Below are positions 21,251-32,330 of a DNA stretch of 64,000 nt, piece by piece. A model generated the notes under the pieces. The model made no database searches. It was not told where the DNA came from and saw only the letters and a program-made list of their open reading frames with translations. The position numbers and the translations under genes are program-made. Position 1 is the first letter of the stretch. The number at the start of each line of letters is the position of its first letter. The stretch covers positions 183,669,643 through 183,733,642 of the forward strand of contig NC_077228.1 of assembly GCF_027887165.1 (NCBI RefSeq), written 5' to 3'. This DNA is from Monodelphis domestica. Lineage: Eukaryota > Chordata > Mammalia > Didelphimorphia > Didelphidae.

Positions 21251-21600
21251 ACTGATCTAGTCCACCAGTTCTATGTCTGGAGGTAGGTAGATTATTTCAG
21301 AATGGGTCTTTTGAATTATGATTCATTGTGGTTGCTACCTAGTCCTTGGTCCTAGGGGACCCTGTAGGGCTGAGTATATTATTTCTAATAATATAGCTCA
21401 CAAGTCCCTATTAATATGCTTCTCTGTTATGATATCAGCTATTATCAATTAGTCAGTCAAACTTACTTAGCATTTAGAAATATTTACTAAAGTAAATAGT
21501 AAAGTTTTTAATCAAAGAAGAACAAATGTTTCCTCCTCCAAAAAACTGGATAAAAAGAACGATCTGATATATTCTTTCAATAGTACACATAGAGTTCAGG
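21250..21600. other. Intergenic, no gene seen
   Basis: Nothing recognised apart from AT-rich unique DNA. Confidence 0.45.
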
Positions 21601-21792
21601 AGAAAGACTTTAGGAGAGAAGAGAGAGAAAGAAAGGGAGAGAAGGAGGGAGGGAGGGGGAGAGGGACAGGGGGAGAGAGAGATAAAGATATAAAGATACA
21701 GAAGACAGAGGCAGAGACATAGAGACAAAAATAAAGATATAAAGATATAGAAGAAACTGACAGATAAACATACACACACACACACACACAGA
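21600..21792. repeat. GA/GATA-rich simple repeat ending in (CA)n
   Basis: GAGAGA and GGGA units, then ATAAAGATATAAAGATA blocks, then about 11 CA units near 21770-21791. Confidence 0.9.
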
Positions 21793-22200
21793 ATGAGAAA
21801 GAGGGAAAAAATGAATTGCTCCTAGAAATTTTTTCTCTTGAATCCTCAAGTTGTTCCCTATAGGTATAGAATAGCTCCTGCATTGGTTTCATTATAGAGA
21901 CTTGGAGTGCTTTCCTTAGTGCATTCTAATTTGTTCCCGGTGTAGACATTGTGTGAGTTATTCCTGGGATGCTTCTAGCTGCACTAGGATACAGATGGGA
22001 AAGTTCAAATCTTCTAATACTCTGAAGTCATCCTCACCCTGGATGGAAGTAACTATCCCAGAGGGCAGTGAGGGAAGGGAAATGTCGGTGAGTCTATACT
22101 ATTTCATTTCTAAAAGGGGAAGGGAGTTAAAGGAATAGCATTGACCTTAGTTCAAAGACCCCAGTCTATGCATCTGATCTAAGAAGGATGTGCCAAGCTT
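21792..22200. other. Intergenic, no gene seen
   Basis: No repeat or gene recognised. Confidence 0.45.
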
Positions 22201-22925
22201 GTGTGAAGGTAGGATTAACTCTCTTCTTGCCTATTTTTAGCTAAACAAATCAAAAACTTAAAGCACCCAAAGCACCCCTATTTAACACTAAATAAGAGAA
22301 TTCATGATTCACTTACTAGAGTAAGTTCACACTTCCAAAGGCTATTGCCACCCACCTTGGACAGTGCTAGGCAAATTGAAAGACTGCAATTGGTTCCTGT
22401 AAAGTGAGGAAGGGACAGGAAGTGATGTGGGAAAAGGACTATAAAAAGTCCTGAACTTTTTCCTGTCCAAGGAACTTCTCCTTTGATCTCCTTTGAAGTA
22501 CATCTCTCTGTGTTGGTGAGCTGGACTGAAGGAGGAGACTCTTTCCCTGGATCCTAAGTCATCTTGCTGGGTGAATAGCTGGCCTTCTTTTCTTGGCTTC
22601 TGGAGACCATGGTTCCAGAAAGACCTTCCTTTCCTGGAGGAGGCAGCATTGGTAGAACCCTTGCTGAAGACACCATCAGGAGTCCTGGCTGAAGAGACTA
22701 CCGGGACTCCACGTGGAGATCGGGACTTGAGAGCCCTTGCCAGGTGGTGAGCTGGATGACTTCAGACAGAAATTATAGGATATCTAGCTGGGCAATACTT
22801 TCTACTTCCTTCCTACATTTCTCTCTTTTTCTATATCTCTATTAAACTAAATTGTTAAGAACAGCTAACAGACTTGTGACTTAAGAGTTAATTTTTTAAA
22901 ATCAGCAACCACAGTATTACTTTAG
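22200..22925 (+). mobile_element. Probable solo LTR of an endogenous retrovirus
   Basis: Fossil element of about 0.7 kb with LTR-like layout: a CCAAT-type box in reverse (ATTGG, about 22389), a TATA box (CTATAAAAAG, about 22438-22447), a GC-richer middle and an ATTAAA poly(A)-type signal at 22851-22856. I see no internal retroviral genes beside it, so it reads as a solo LTR. Class and exact ends are uncertain; age moderate to old. Confidence 0.5.
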
Positions 22926-22929
22926 AACT

Positions 22930-23100
22930 TTCATATTAGCACAAAACTTAAATTTAAATTCTTATACTTGTTATGGGCAAGTCATTGAGCAGGTCACTTT
23001 CCTTTGCTAGTTTCAAGTTCCTCCTGGCAAAATTAAGAGATTCAACTAGATGATCTTTAAGGCACCTCTCTATTCTAAATTGCAATGAATCTTCTGATGT
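22930..23100 (+). mobile_element. CORE-SINE/MIR fragment
   Basis: GGGCAAGTCATTGAGCAGG, GAGATTCAACTAGATGATC and AAGGCACCTCTCTATTC. Confidence 0.6.
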
Positions 23101-23162
23101 AAAAGGATGCCTCCTGCAGTGACAGTTTTCCAGAAGAAAGTTTACTCCTGTGGTTGTGTTTT

Positions 23163-23345
23163 TTTTTTAAACCCTTACTTAGAACCAATATTGGTTCTAA
23201 GGCAAAAATGGGGTAAGGGTTAGGCAATGGGGGTTAAGTTACTTGTCCAAGGTCACACATCTAGGAAGTGTCTGAAGCAAGTTTTGAACCCAAGATCTCC
23301 ATCTGTGAGTCTGGCTCTCTATCCACTGAGCCACCTAGCTGCCAG
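23163..23345 (-). mobile_element. CORE-SINE, WSINE1-like
   Basis: T run, then AAACCCTTACTTAGAACC, GTTAGGCAATGGGGGTTAAG and CCACTGAGCCACCTAGCTGCC. Full length. Confidence 0.9.
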
Positions 23346-23389
23346 GCTAGTAGTTCTTAAATATTCCTAGGGGTGGAACCATTCAGTGT

Positions 23390-23455
23390 TAGTTTAATCC
23401 CCAGCCCTTTCTGTGTGCTAGGCACATAGTAAATGTTTAATAATCCCCCCCCCCC
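23390..23455 (+). mobile_element. L2 3'-end fragment
   Basis: TGTGCTAGGCACATAGTAAA and TGTTTAATAATCCC, followed by a C run. Confidence 0.55.
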
Positions 23456-23574
23456 ATTCATTCACTGGGACTGAATTCATTCCTACTACCATTTAGTTGG
23501 GAGTAGACAACCTCATCCCCAACTTCATCCATCCGGGCTTAATCCTTTTATTCTTTTGTTTTGTCTTCCTATAC

Positions 23575-23815
23575 CAGTTAAATGGTGTAATGAATAGAAT
23601 ACTCAAACTTGGACCCTCTCTTGGGCACTTCCTAGCTGTTTGATGCTGGTATGTTGTTTTACTTCTTAATCTTTATTTTCTCACCTATAAAATGGAAGTA
23701 ATAATTTCACCTTCCTAATGGGGTTGTTGTAAGGATCAAATGACATAATATAGATAAGGCACTTTGCAAACTTTAAATGCTATGCTATATAAATGTCAAT
23801 TATTATGTTTTTAAT
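23575..23815 (+). mobile_element. CORE-SINE, Mar1/MIR-like
   Basis: GGTGTAATGAATAGAATAC, TATAAAATGGAAGTAATAAT, GATCAAATGACATAATA and GCTATGCTATATAAATG. Confidence 0.8.
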
Positions 23816-23989
23816 TTCCATTTTCACTTTGATGCCTTCTTTTTAAACATGTAGTTAAAAAACTGCATTTAACAAATACCAAAGGAGAAATAGCATTTCC
23901 ATAAACAGAGTAGAACACAAACATGATTTGTTTATGAATCCATGATTTTTTTTGTGACATAAAACTTGATCTTTAAAAAAAAGATAGAA

Positions 23990-24175
23990 TGGGGGCTGGT
24001 AGGCTCAGTAGAAGAGAGTCAAGCCTAGAGATGGGAGGTCCTGAGCTCAAATTTGATCTTAGAAACTTCCTAGCTGTGACCCTGGGCAAGTCACTTGATC
24101 CCCATTGCCTAACCCTTACCACTCTTCTGCCCTGGAACCAATACGCAATATTGATTTTAAGAACAAACCCCTTGT
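23990..24175 (+). mobile_element. CORE-SINE, WSINE1-like
   Basis: GGGGGCTGGTAGGCTCAG, AGAGATGGGAGGTCCTGAGC, GACCCTGGGCAAGTCACTTG and ATTGCCTAACCCTTACCAC. Confidence 0.85.
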
Positions 24176-24239
24176 AATCAATATGCATAATCTGCCCTCT
24201 ACCACAAATCCATTAATTGGCCATTTCTGAACATGTCTA

Positions 24240-24509
24240 ATCAGTTAAAGTGGTACAGTGAAAAGAGTTCTGGACCTGGAGTAAGTGAATAGAGTTCTGA
24301 ACCTGGAGTAAGAAAGATGCAAATAAATTAAGACATTAGGCATTTACTAACTGTGTGGCTCTGAACAAGTCACTTAAACTCTTTGCCTCAGTTTTCTCAA
24401 CTGTAAAATGTTTTTTACAATTAACCTTAGTACAACACTTTCAGGGATATTGCAAGGATCAAACAAGATGATGCTTAGCACAGTGCCTGGTGAAGAATAA
24501 ACTAAATAA

Positions 24510-24510
<1 letters not shown>
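24240..24510 (+). mobile_element. CORE-SINE, Mar1/MIR-like, with internal 27-bp-period duplication
   Basis: GTGGTACAGTGAAAAG head, GCCTCAGTTTTCTCAACTG, GATCAAACAAGATGATG. A 22-base segment at 24264-24285 repeats at 24291-24312 with one mismatch. Confidence 0.75.

Positions 24511-24511
<1 letters not shown>

Positions 24512-24543
<32 letters not shown>
24512..24543. repeat. (AC)16 microsatellite
   Basis: Sixteen AC units at the 3' end of the preceding SINE. Confidence 0.95.
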
Positions 24544-24546
<3 letters not shown>

Positions 24547-24639
24547 CTTCCCTTGAGTCTATCACTATTCTATCAAGAGGTTGGTAGTTTACTTCATTAT
24601 CTTTACTCGAGTTGTAATTGGTCAATGCAATGGTCAGAG

Positions 24640-25550
24640 TTTTAAAATCTTTCCAACAACTTTTTTATGATGTTGTTACTGTATAAATTGTTCTCTTTGT
24701 TTTGTTTACTTCCGTCTGTTTCAGTTTATATAAGTCTAAAGTTTCTCTGAAGCCATTCTGTTTGTTATTTCTTATGATACAATTATATTCTATTACATTC
24801 AACTACTATAATTTTTTAGCTATCCCCCAAGTAATAGGTATTTCCTTTGTTTCCAGTTCTGTTATATAATAGTGAAAAGCTGCTTTGATATTTTCTGCAC
24901 ATATGGATCCTTTCCTTTTTTCTTTGATCTCTCTGGGGATGTAGAAGAAGAAATGGTATCCCTGGGTTAAAAATATATATAATTTTTATTAAACTTAATA
25001 AAGTTTTGGCGTATAACTCCAAATTGCTTTTTGGAAGGGCTAGACAAATTAAATTCATTGCTTGATCAATTATATATTAGTATGCCTGTCTTTCCACAGT
25101 CTCTCCATCAACTGGCATCTTCCTTTTTGTCAGTGTTGCCAATTTAATGGATATGATCGGGATTTTCAGAGTTGTTCTTATTTATATTTCTCTAATGATC
25201 AGGGGTTTGGAATATTTTTTTTCATATAGCTATTGATAGTTTGCAATTCTTCCTTTTAAGAACTGAATTGCAATCCTTTGACTATCTGTTGAGGAATAAT
25301 TGCTTTTGTTCTTACACAGTTGAACCAGTTCCTCATGTGTATTTTGAATGTTAGAACTCTTTTTTAAAAAGAGAATTTGTTAAAAAGAATCTCCTTTCCA
25401 GTTAACTATTTTCCTTTTAATTTTAACTGTGTTGATTTTTCTTGTACAAAATTATTCACAAAATCAAAATTGTCCATTTTATTTTCTGTGATCTTCTCTA
25501 TCCTCTGTTTGACCTTCAGCTCTATCTATATACTAAGATGAAAAAGATAT
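24640..25550 (-). mobile_element. L1 3' region (ORF2 C-terminus and 3'UTR)
   Basis: GCCATTCTGTTTGTTATTTC, TTTCCTTTGTTTCCAGTTC, TTAATGGATATGATCGG and TTCCAGTTAACTATTTTCC. Decayed antisense L1. Confidence 0.7.
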
Positions 25551-25915
25551 TTCCTTGAAGTCAACAACTTAGTACTTTTGTATTTGAATTCACAGTGTTG
25601 GGACCATATTAAGAGCTTAGTAAACACTTTTTTCCATTCATTCATTTATTCCATTCATTCTTTACTTGAGATTCTTCCTGAAGCAATCAGTGAAAATCTT
25701 TAATGTAAAATAAGCACTTATAGACCAAAGAGTTGAAAGAGTAGTTTTGAATACTGGCAAAAGGAATCTTAAAAAAAAACCAAACAGCCTGAAGTTTCCC
25801 CACAGTGCCCTCAGTCTACATGGATTTCTGTCTTTTCCAAATACCCATGGCGCTGCTAAGATCTGTCTGTAGAGGACTTTTTTTTTTTTTGGCATGATCA
25901 TAGAGGAACCCATAG
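25550..25915. other. Intergenic, L2-end fragment only
   Basis: A short L2-like end at about 25590-25640 (AAGAGCTTAGTAAACAC). Otherwise no gene. Confidence 0.4.
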
Positions 25916-26190
25916 GAGAGTCAAAGCTATGTAATGGAAACAATTAAACTTTGGTTTTAGAGTCATGGCTGATATGACACTAACTGCGGAAACCTGGGTA
26001 AGATGCTATACCTCACTCCTCTATTTCTTGATCTGTAAAATGGGAATAATAATTCTTTCTCTGACTTTCTCATAGTGACCAGAGGAAAGAATTCTATGAG
26101 TGGTAAAGCATCTGCCTAGAAAGTATCTGAGGTAGAATTTGAACTTAGGGCTTCCTGATTCCAAATTCTACACTAGACTACTTACTTGTC
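25915..26190 (+). mobile_element. CORE-SINE, Mar1/MIR-like, then reversed SINE fragment
   Basis: TGATCTGTAAAATGGGAATA and GTGACCAGAGGAAAGAATTC (to 26110), then antisense AAAGTATCTGAGGTAGAATTTG (26112-26190). Confidence 0.65.
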
Positions 26191-26574
26191 TATTTACTTT
26201 CTATTCCCACTTCCATCATTCTAGTTATGACTCTCTCATCATTTATCAGTGAGAATATTATAATATAGCCTCCTAACTTGTTTCTCTATATGGTAAGTAC
26301 AATGAGTATTCTAGAATCAAGAAACCTAGGTTCAAATCTCAATTTTGCCTTTTGGGGATGAGCCCTTTTATCTACAGAATCCTCTGAAAATCTTCTATTA
26401 AATCATGGATTTAGCCACTTTAAGGTTGAGGTTCTCCAAACTTAGAATGGTCTCTGGGTAGTAGATATACTATTCTGCTCTGGAATCCTGCATATATGGT
26501 AAAGATCTGCTTTTGAGAATCTTTTAAAACTCAGTCACATCACAGTGAAGCACCAGAGTATGATTCTTCTTCTT

Positions 26575-27105
26575 CTTTTAACTTAAACCTTTTTTATTGT
26601 ATATGGAGCAAGGTGGATTTAGTTTAGATGATTCCAATTTTGTTGCTAATATCCAAAAAATCGTGGTCTGGAGCAAGTTGGACAGAGACCTTCTTGTCTT
26701 CATCAGGTCAGATCAGTGTGTTGATTTTGGCCACATCGATGTCATATAGCTTCTTTGCCACCTGCTTGATCTGATGCTTGTAGGCTTTGATATCCATTAA
26801 GACTAGATTGTTGTTGCCCTCAAACTTCTTCATAGTAGACTCTGGAAAAGAAAAACTTAATGATAGCATAGTGATCAAGCTTGTTTCTCCATGGGGCACT
26901 TTCACAAGAGTATTTGGGCTGCCTTCAAAATCTTGGTGTCTTGGGTTTCCAAAAGGTGGGGGAAATTTGGATCTTCTTTTCTTGGCTGTGGACACCCTTC
27001 ATCACAACCTTTTTGGTTTTAGGGCCTTGGACTTGAGTTTTGTCTTGGAAAGAGGGGCACAATCACTTCCTTCTTTGTCTTTGGTGCCATCTTGGGGGAA
27101 AGGCC
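26575..27105 (-). pseudogene. RPL23A: Processed pseudogene of ribosomal protein L23a
   Basis: RPL23A encodes large-subunit protein uL23. The minus strand carries an intronless copy from the leader (CTTTCCCCCAAG before ATG at 27088-27090) to the stop TAA at 26624-26626. After that come a short 3'UTR, AATAAA (about 26591-26597) and an A/AAG-rich end. The C-terminal half is clearly recognisable: [20 protein letters not shown], then [20 protein letters not shown]. It is disabled: Arg after NTLI is replaced by TGA, at least one frame change separates the N-terminal third, and the span is about 467 bases against 471 expected. The good match and remaining A-rich tail suggest a moderately old L1-mediated retrocopy. 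Confidence 0.92.
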
Positions 27106-27189
27106 ACAGTATAGTTCTCTACTCCATATAAAACTTAATGATCAGGTATGCTGGTAAACATTTAACTACTGGTTCACCAGAAAAAGAAA

Positions 27190-27360
27190 ATGTACACATA
27201 ATGCATTTTTAAGTTTAGTTTGCATTATTAATATTTTCTGTTACTTTCTTAAATCTAGACAATCAACAAAACAACAAAACAATAAATTAAGCTCCAATTT
27301 ATAACCTATGTTGATTTCCAAAGTGTAAATGTTCATATTGAAAATTTAATAATAGAATCT
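27190..27360 (+). repeat. Dispersed repeat paralogous to 5375-5550
   Basis: TTTGCATTATTAATATTTTC, AATCTAGACAATCAACAAAAC and AAGTGTAAATGTTCATA. Same order as 5375-5550. Family not recognised. Confidence 0.5.
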
Positions 27361-27595
27361 TTAGAGCCCATATAAGCTGACTCTAGCATCCCTTGTTTAA
27401 ATGTATACAGGTCATATTTTCTCCCAGTAGATTGTATATTTCTTGAAATAAGGGACTTTCTGTGCTAGATATTCCTGGATACTTAGTCACAGAACGACTT
27501 GTACAGAGGCACAGTACCTCTGGGAGACCTACTACTAAGTCATAGATTATTGTCTGAGGAAAGAGGATATATACACACATATACACATATATAAT
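27360..27595. other. Intergenic, no gene seen
   Basis: No gene; a short TATACACA-rich stretch near 27570-27590. Confidence 0.4.
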
Positions 27596-28870
27596 TTATT
27601 AATTTTTAACATTCTTCAAAATTTTTTTGAATTACAAATTTTTCTCCCCACCCAACCTACAGAGAAGGCAAGCAATATGATACCAATTATACATGTTAAA
27701 TAATGCAAAACATATTTCCATATTATCCATATCACAAAAAAGCAAGAAAAATGAAGAAAGTAAGCAAATTATACTTTAATTAAAAAAAAAAAACAACCTT
27801 CCCTTCTGTCTTAGAATTGATACCAAGAGTGGTAAGAGATTAGGTGACTTTCCCGGGATCACTTGGCTAGGAAGTATCTGAGGCCAGATTTTAACCCAGG
27901 ACCTCTCATCTCTGGGACTGGCTCTCAATTTATGAGCTGCCTAGATGTCCTCTTATCTCTTTCGGGTATAGATCCAGTAGAAATGTTGTTGGGTCAAAGG
28001 TGCATACAGTTTTATAGCACTTTGGGCATAGTTCTAAATTGTTCTCCAGAATGGTTGAACCAGTTCCCAACTCTACCAGCAGTTCATTGGTATACTTTTT
28101 TTGTCCCCTCAACTCTTCCAGTATTTGTCATTTCTAATAGAACTGAGGTAGTATCTATGGGTTGTTTTAATTTGCATTTCTCCATCCTTGGCTATCCCCC
28201 CCCCCAATAACTCTAGTTAACTTTAATTTCCACTTCTGAAAACTATCAGGTCATATCCCTTGACAATTTATCAAATGAGGAATGGCTCTTATTTTTATAA
28301 ATTTGACTCAGTTTCCTACATATTTAAGAAAAAAGGCCTATATCAGAAAACTTATACAAATTTTTGATATTACTTCATTATCAATGATACCTTTTATCAA
28401 AATAGTTTCCCTGATAGCCTCTTTTAATTAGATGTTTTTGTTTTTGCTTTGTCTGAGATTATGAGATCATCAGATACCCCTAAATTTTTTTCCTCTCAGT
28501 TGGAGCATAATAAATTCTGTTTCATCTTCTTATTTTAACCATGTTTGTGTCTTCCTATGTCAGGTTGTTTTCTTGTAACTATCCTGTTATTGGATTTTTG
28601 TTTCTAATCCATTCTACACTCTGTAGAATTTTTTTTATGGGTGAAGTTATCCCATTCAAATTCATGGTGACAGTTACCAAATGTATATTTCCCTCAATCC
28701 TATTGTCCTGTGTATATCCTTCCTTCTTTGTCTTTTTGTCTTGTCCCTCCTCAAATTTCTGTTTTGCTTCTGACCACTTCCTCCACTAATTGCCCTCCCC
28801 CTTTTTTATCACCCCTCCATCTCTCTCTCTCTCTCTATATATATATCTTATCCCTTTCCCCTCCTATTTA
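27595..28870 (-). mobile_element. L1 element, 3'UTR and ORF2 fragments, split by a SINE
   Basis: 27595-27785 is antisense 3'UTR (AGAGAAGGCAAGCAATATG; ACATATTTCCATATTATCC). After the SINE it continues with GGGTATAGATCCAGTAG, TTCTCCAGAATGGTTGAACC and, from 28430, antisense ORF2 5' wording (TTTTGCTTTGTCTGAGATTA; GTTGTTTTCTTGTAAC; AATCCATTCTACACTC). Ends near a CT/AT microsatellite. Confidence 0.75.
27785..27955 (-). mobile_element. CORE-SINE, WSINE1-like, inserted in L1
   Basis: A-run then CCTTCCCTTCTGTCTTAGAA, AGTGGTAAGAGATTAGGTG, GCTAGGAAGTATCTGAGGCC and GAGCTGCCTAGATGTCC. Confidence 0.85.
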
Positions 28871-28874
28871 CCTA

Positions 28875-29065
28875 TTGGGCAAGATAGATTTAGCAATGGA
28901 GAGCACTGGACCAGGTACTTTAAGAGAATCTGAAGAGCCAGGGATGACTTTGAGTACAAGTGTGTAGGAGGAAATTGGGAAGGTTGTATGGAGGAGGTGG
29001 CACCTGAGCTGACTCTGAAATACCAACAAGGGTTCAGAAAGGGAGAAATGACAGTCATAGAAGAC
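28875..29065 (-). mobile_element. L2-type LINE fragment
   Basis: AGGAGGTGGCACCTGAGCTG and AGGGTTCAGAAAGGGAG resemble reversed L2 3' sequence. Confidence 0.55.
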
Positions 29066-29194
29066 CTGAGAAAATGCACAAAGGTTGATGGCCTAGTGAG
29101 TGTGGGAAATAAGTAGAAAATCATATGCATAGGACCACACATTTTCAGCTGATAGATGTAAACAGCTATATATCTATATTTATATCTTGGAGGT

Positions 29195-29330
29195 CATCTA
29201 GACCAGGGGTTCTTAACCTTTGCTGTCTCATGGATCCCTCTGACCTTATTCTGAAAAGGGCTCTATCCATAAGCTACGTCAGATTGTCGAAGACGTCTGT
29301 GACAAAAAAGAAGTTAAGACCCTCTACTCT
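29195..29330 (+). mobile_element. hAT-like deletion derivative
   Basis: Left end CCAGGGGTTCTTAACCTTTG, then TGTCTCATGGATCCCTCTG. Right end GAAGTTAAGACCCTCTAC, an inverted version. About 130 bases. Confidence 0.6.
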
Positions 29331-29529
29331 AGAACCTGTTCAATAGTACATGTGCTTCACAATATCCATATCAGACCATGTAATATGAAACACATATCCA
29401 GATATATAATGAAACATAAAAATGAAATATTCCCCTAAGGAAATTCCTTGTATCTCTAGTATCTAATACAGTGTATTAACCATAGTAGAAGTCTGGTACA
29501 GGTTTGTTGGCTTGACTTGAAGTAACTAG

Positions 29530-29745
29530 TAAATGTTGTTCACTAGTTTCAGTCATGTCTGGTGTCTTCATGACCCCAGTTGGGGTTTTCTTGGCTAAGA
29601 TATTAGAGTAGTTTGCCATTTATTTCCCCAACTCATTTTACACATGAGGAAGTTTAGGCAAATGGGGTTAGTTAGGTGACTTGCCCAGGGTCACACAGCT
29701 AGTAAGTGTCCAGACCTGGTACTCTATCCACTATACCACCAACTA
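29530..29745 (-). mobile_element. CORE-SINE with RTE/BovB-like tail
   Basis: TTTCAGTCATGTCTGGTGTC, GGGTTTTCTTGGCTAAGATA, ACACATGAGGAAGTTTAGGC and GGTCACACAGCTAGTAAGTG. Confidence 0.85.
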
Positions 29746-29929
29746 TCCCTAGGAGAGACCAAATTAAAATTCAAGTCATTTGGCTTCCAAGTCTGTGCTC
29801 TCATCTCTCTTCCAAGGGGATTATACAAGCACTGGCTGTAATTTATTCTTTAGGATAAATCTTGATTTTTCCTAGGAGAGTAGATTAAGGAACTACCATT
29901 CTTGTGTAATTTTATGTGTACCTTATGTG

Positions 29930-30790
29930 TATAAAGGCCAGAAAGAGGTTAGACCCAAACTGTGAAGGATCTCAAAGGACTGAGAAGTATATATTTTATT
30001 TTATAGAGTATAGTGGGCAGATTAAGTTTTTTGACTAGAAGAAAAATGTGGTCAGACGTATGTTTTAGGAAGATTATTTAGGGACTGGTGCACAAGTAGA
30101 TTATAAAAAAAGAGAGGCTGGAGGCATTGAGATCAATGGAGACTACTGCAATAGTTCAGGCTGGATGTTATCAGATTCTGAAGTAGGACAGAGTACTACA
30201 AAGGAAATAGATGAGAGTGATGCTGTGGAGGCAGTAAATAAGGGCCTTGGCAATTGATTGCATGGTTGTGGTATGTGCAAAGAGAAGAGTAAAAGATAAC
30301 TCAGAGGTTTTGAATCAGAACTATAGTACTACTAGGAGGAGTCATCAATGAAAGAGGGAAGTTAGAAGTGGATTTAGAAGGGAAGATGATAAACTCAGTT
30401 TTGTACATCTTAATTTTAAGGTCATGGTGGATTGGACACCCAGATGGACACATCGAAAATGTAATTGGAGATGGGAAATGGGTGTTCTGAGCAGATATTA
30501 AAGCCATAGACTTTGATCTGAGATTTTTCTTCACAGATGTGATCTTTGGAAGCTGATGAAATTATCAAGGAAGAGCAGTAGAAAAGTATAAAGGGTTTAG
30601 GACAGAGTCTTGGGTGGGTGGGCACATCCACATACACTCAAAGGATGTCTGAAGGATAATAATCCTGCTAAAGAAATGAGAAGGAACAGAGGCAGGAAGA
30701 AAACTAGGAGAGTAGTTTGAGATGCTAAGGAAGGAGAGATTATCTAAAGGAGATACTGTGATTACCTAGAAGGGTGTGGGGGATGAGATA
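29930..30790 (-). mobile_element. L2-type LINE, ORF2/3' portion
   Basis: Antisense L2: CTACTGCAATAGTTCAGGC, then on the minus strand a frame reading KIKMYKTEFIIFPSK, comparable to the L2 block SKTELIIFPPK. Disabled and old. Confidence 0.75.
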
Positions 30791-30894
30791 CTTCTTTCAT
30801 GAAGGCAGTTTGCAATACCTTCAGTAGATTAACTAAACAAATTAGAGTTCATAAGTAGTCAATAAATGACCCATGGTATCACAGAGGGGGAGGT

Positions 30895-31075
30895 GGTTGG
30901 GAGTTTTGAGATCATCTACTCAACCTTTCTCTCATTTTCAAATAAGAAAAGAAACAGATGGACAAATGAAATTATTTATCCTAGGTCACCCAAATAGTGA
31001 ATAGCAGATGCAGGATTCAAACTCATGTTTTCTAACTGAATGTTGTACTCTTTCCATGACAATCAATCTAGGTTG
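30895..31075 (-). mobile_element. MIR element
   Basis: GATCATCTACTCAACC, TTTATCCTAGGTCACCC, CAGGATTCAAACTCATG. Confidence 0.6.
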
Positions 31076-31329
31076 ATGCTGTTTCTGAACAATTATTATA
31101 ACAACTTTCTGATTTCTCTGGAAAAATAAAAGAAGAAAAAGAGAAAAAAGAAAAGATAATCATTCCTCTCAGATACAAGTACCATGATTCCTGTTCCTGT
31201 ATTGTTTAATGAGGCCCAGTGTACAACTCTACTAATAATGATTTTATTACTTTGCCTATCTTCTCACAGTCCCTCCAGCACTGAACTTTTCTTTGGAAAG
31301 AATGCTCTCTTTTGTCTCTTGGCAATTTG

Positions 31330-31450
31330 TTGCCAGCATTATTATAATAATAAAAACACCTAGTTTACAGATGAAGAGACAGGCTCCAAAAGAGTTTGTG
31401 TCTTTGCCCAGAACAGCCAGGATTTGATCTCTTCCTGTCTGCATGTCCAG
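31330..31450 (-). mobile_element. MIR fragment
   Basis: GTTTACAGATGAAGAGACAG and TTTGCCCAGAACAGCCAGG. Confidence 0.55.
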
Positions 31451-31899
31451 CAGGATTTCTATTGTCCTTTCACATACATTCTACTTGAGACCCCCATGCT
31501 GTTGCCCTCGACAAGCAGGAACTCCATCCAGAATGCTGTTAATATCATCCAGTTAATTTCTTATTGCAGCTGCCACTAAGCTTCAACTCTGTTCTTCATG
31601 AGTCCAAGAAGCCAAGCTCTGAATTTATAGAGCCTGCAAAATAACAGTGAACGGATCCCATTCCCAGAATATTCTTAAAGGGTATTGAAAAAGGACTCTG
31701 GTTTTTCTTGAATATTTGGCCTTACTCATTTTGTCCCTACTGAGGGGGTAGAGTGGAGTGTGTTAGTGTGTGTATACTGAGTACAGGTTTCCCATTTGAT
31801 GGATGGAACCATTTAATCATTTCTAGTGTACATGCTCTGTGGATGTGAAAATATGTTTGTGTGTGTGTGTGTGTCTTTGGAGCTTTACATGCCTTATCT
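31450..31899. other. Intergenic, no gene seen
   Basis: Unique-looking DNA with a short GT run at about 31858-31874. Confidence 0.45.
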
Positions 31900-31995
31900 T
31901 TATTTATTTATTTATTTATTCATCTATTTATTCATTCATTCATTCATTTATTTGTTTATTTATTTATTTGTTTGTTTATTTGTTTGTTTGTTTGT

Positions 31996-32053
<58 letters not shown>
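31899..32053. repeat. (TTTA)n microsatellite with TTCA and TTTG variants
   Basis: About 155 bases of TTTA units with an inner block of TTCA and TTTG variants. It marks the left edge of the repeat-free NOG island and produces Tyr/Leu/Phe-repeat shadow frames. Confidence 0.95.
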
Positions 32054-32056
<3 letters not shown>

Positions 32057-32059
32057 GTA

Positions 32060-32330
32060 ACTGATGTTTGCCCAGCTTCTGGAGCTATAGCAGTTATAAA
32101 TCTCCATTTTTCTCTGCACTGCAGTGTCCCTCCGAGCAGCAGCATAAATCCAGAGAGACAGGCTGTCAAAGCAGCAGACTCTACAGAGATCAATATTCCT
32201 CCTGGCAGGAGATGGGCACTAGCTGACCCGAGAGGACAGTCCTTTCTGTTTATCTGACCGAAGAGCCTTCCTTTCCTCTGAAGTCAACTATTGTTAGTAG
32301 TCCAATTGCTATTAGTCTTCTTAAAAAATG
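32060..32330. promoter_or_regulatory. Candidate conserved noncoding element 3' of NOG (B)
   Basis: Unique, repeat-free sequence immediately next to the TTTA microsatellite and at the edge of the NOG repeat-free island. It has no plausible coding frame. Proposed only from texture and position. Confidence 0.25.

Noticed and set aside
31826-32257. 143-residue Tyr/Leu/Phe-rich frame
   Set aside because: Mostly TTTA repeat translation; the C-terminal part is unlike any known protein.
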